Assembly: GCA_022577435.1 (NCBI GenBank)
Contig: JAKOON010000016.1
Coordinates: 13,739,776-13,803,775 of the forward strand
Direction: 5' to 3'
Source of the DNA: Embiotoca jacksoni
Lineage: Eukaryota > Chordata > Actinopteri > Embiotocidae
Length of the DNA: 64,000 nucleotides
Position numbers and translations under genes: made by a program. Below are positions 63,429-64,000 of this stretch, piece after piece (within the stretch, counting starts at the first letter, position 1; every line of letters begins with the position of its first letter). A model generated the notes under the pieces. The model was not told where the DNA came from. It did no database searches and saw nothing but the letters and a program-made list of their open reading frames with translations.

Positions 63429-63680
63429 ATTAAAGGTACATTATGGAGTTTTTGACCACAAGTTGGAGCAAAGATTTAGGGAGTTTTTGTTTTGCTTAAA
63501 CTCTGCTAGAAAAGTTTAAGTGTTCGTTCCCTTCGTCTGCTCAGACGCAGAACTCTAAATACACATGATTGGACTTCTGACGGACACAATGGGAATGTTC
63601 AGATCTCAAGTAGAAGAAACGCAAGTTGTTTTTTTTTATCTTTCCAAAATGTTACTCTCTAGGCTATGTAAAGCTAATAA
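63429..63680 (+). mobile_element. Probable MITE fragment
   Basis: Starts ttaaaggtacattatggagt, a terminus like those of common fish MITEs that begin ttaaaggt. The right terminus was not identified. Confidence 0.35.
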
Positions 63681-64000
63681 CTTACAAAGAACAGCAGGTA
63701 AATACATAACACTACTGTGACAGTAGCAGAAATATGTGACCTAAAGATAAATAAAGTATTTAAATAAGTAGGTAAAACAAAAACGTCATCAACTCTGATT
63801 CCATGATGGAAATCAGTTCCTTGAAGTGCCAATAGAGGCTGTCTCCAAAAGGGAGTCAATCTCCATGAACCAATTTGTTAAGGTGTAACCTAACAATAAC
63901 ATCTCCTGAAAATAATCTTGCTTTTGCTGAGCTGCAGTGGTTTAAATCACTGAAGTGATGCACAGGTGTACTTTAAGATCCTCTGTTATCACTGCTGGGT
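63681..64000. other. Intergenic, nothing recognised
   Basis: No gene or repeat could be supported. Confidence 0.5.

Overview
The window is vertebrate, almost certainly teleost fish, nuclear DNA. The evidence is AT-rich sequence, long CA/GT and GATA microsatellites, GT-AG introns, two multi-exon genes whose proteins match vertebrate families along their whole length, and fish-type mobile-element debris (Rex1-like and L2-like LINE fragments, hAT- and Tc1-like non-autonomous elements). A percomorph-like fish is an inference from the repeat repertoire. I saw no prokaryotic feature, CRISPR array, convincing tRNA or rRNA, or endogenous retrovirus.

Layout. Positions about 1-1,220 are upstream sequence and the probable promoter and first non-coding exon of sec14l1. 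The sec14l1 coding exons run on the + strand from 1,475 to 13,231. All 15 coding exons can be joined with conserved phases into a 709-residue PRELI/CRAL-TRIO/GOLD protein. Positions 13,232 to about 53,140 are a gene desert of about 40 kb holding microsatellites, MITE-like elements, two broken LINEs (25.3-27.2 kb and 29.3-30.2 kb), a Tc1-like transposase fossil (19.0 kb) and three short near-perfect fold-back sequences. nptx1 (neuronal pentraxin 1) lies on the - strand with coding sequence 56,941 to 54,127 in five exons (432 residues), a probable 3' UTR down to about 53,145 and a TATA box at about 57,050. Positions 57.1-64 kb are nptx1 upstream sequence with no further recognisable gene.

The two genes point tail to tail. 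SEC14L1 and NPTX1 are both on human 17q25, so the pairing fits a compacted ancestral segment and supports the sec14l1 assignment over its paralogue sec14l5. Nothing suggests a shared pathway: one protein is a cytosolic/Golgi lipid-transfer-like adaptor and the other a secreted synaptic organiser.

I found no wholly new biological system. The observations most worth checking are: a MITE filling most of sec14l1 intron 10 and ending 44 bp from the splice acceptor; an upstream ORF overlapping the sec14l1 start codon; a TIR repeat family present in sec14l1 intron 3 and again, inverted, at 32 kb; a perfect 30-bp fold-back starting exactly at the end of that second copy; and a Rex1-like LINE nested inside a MITE.
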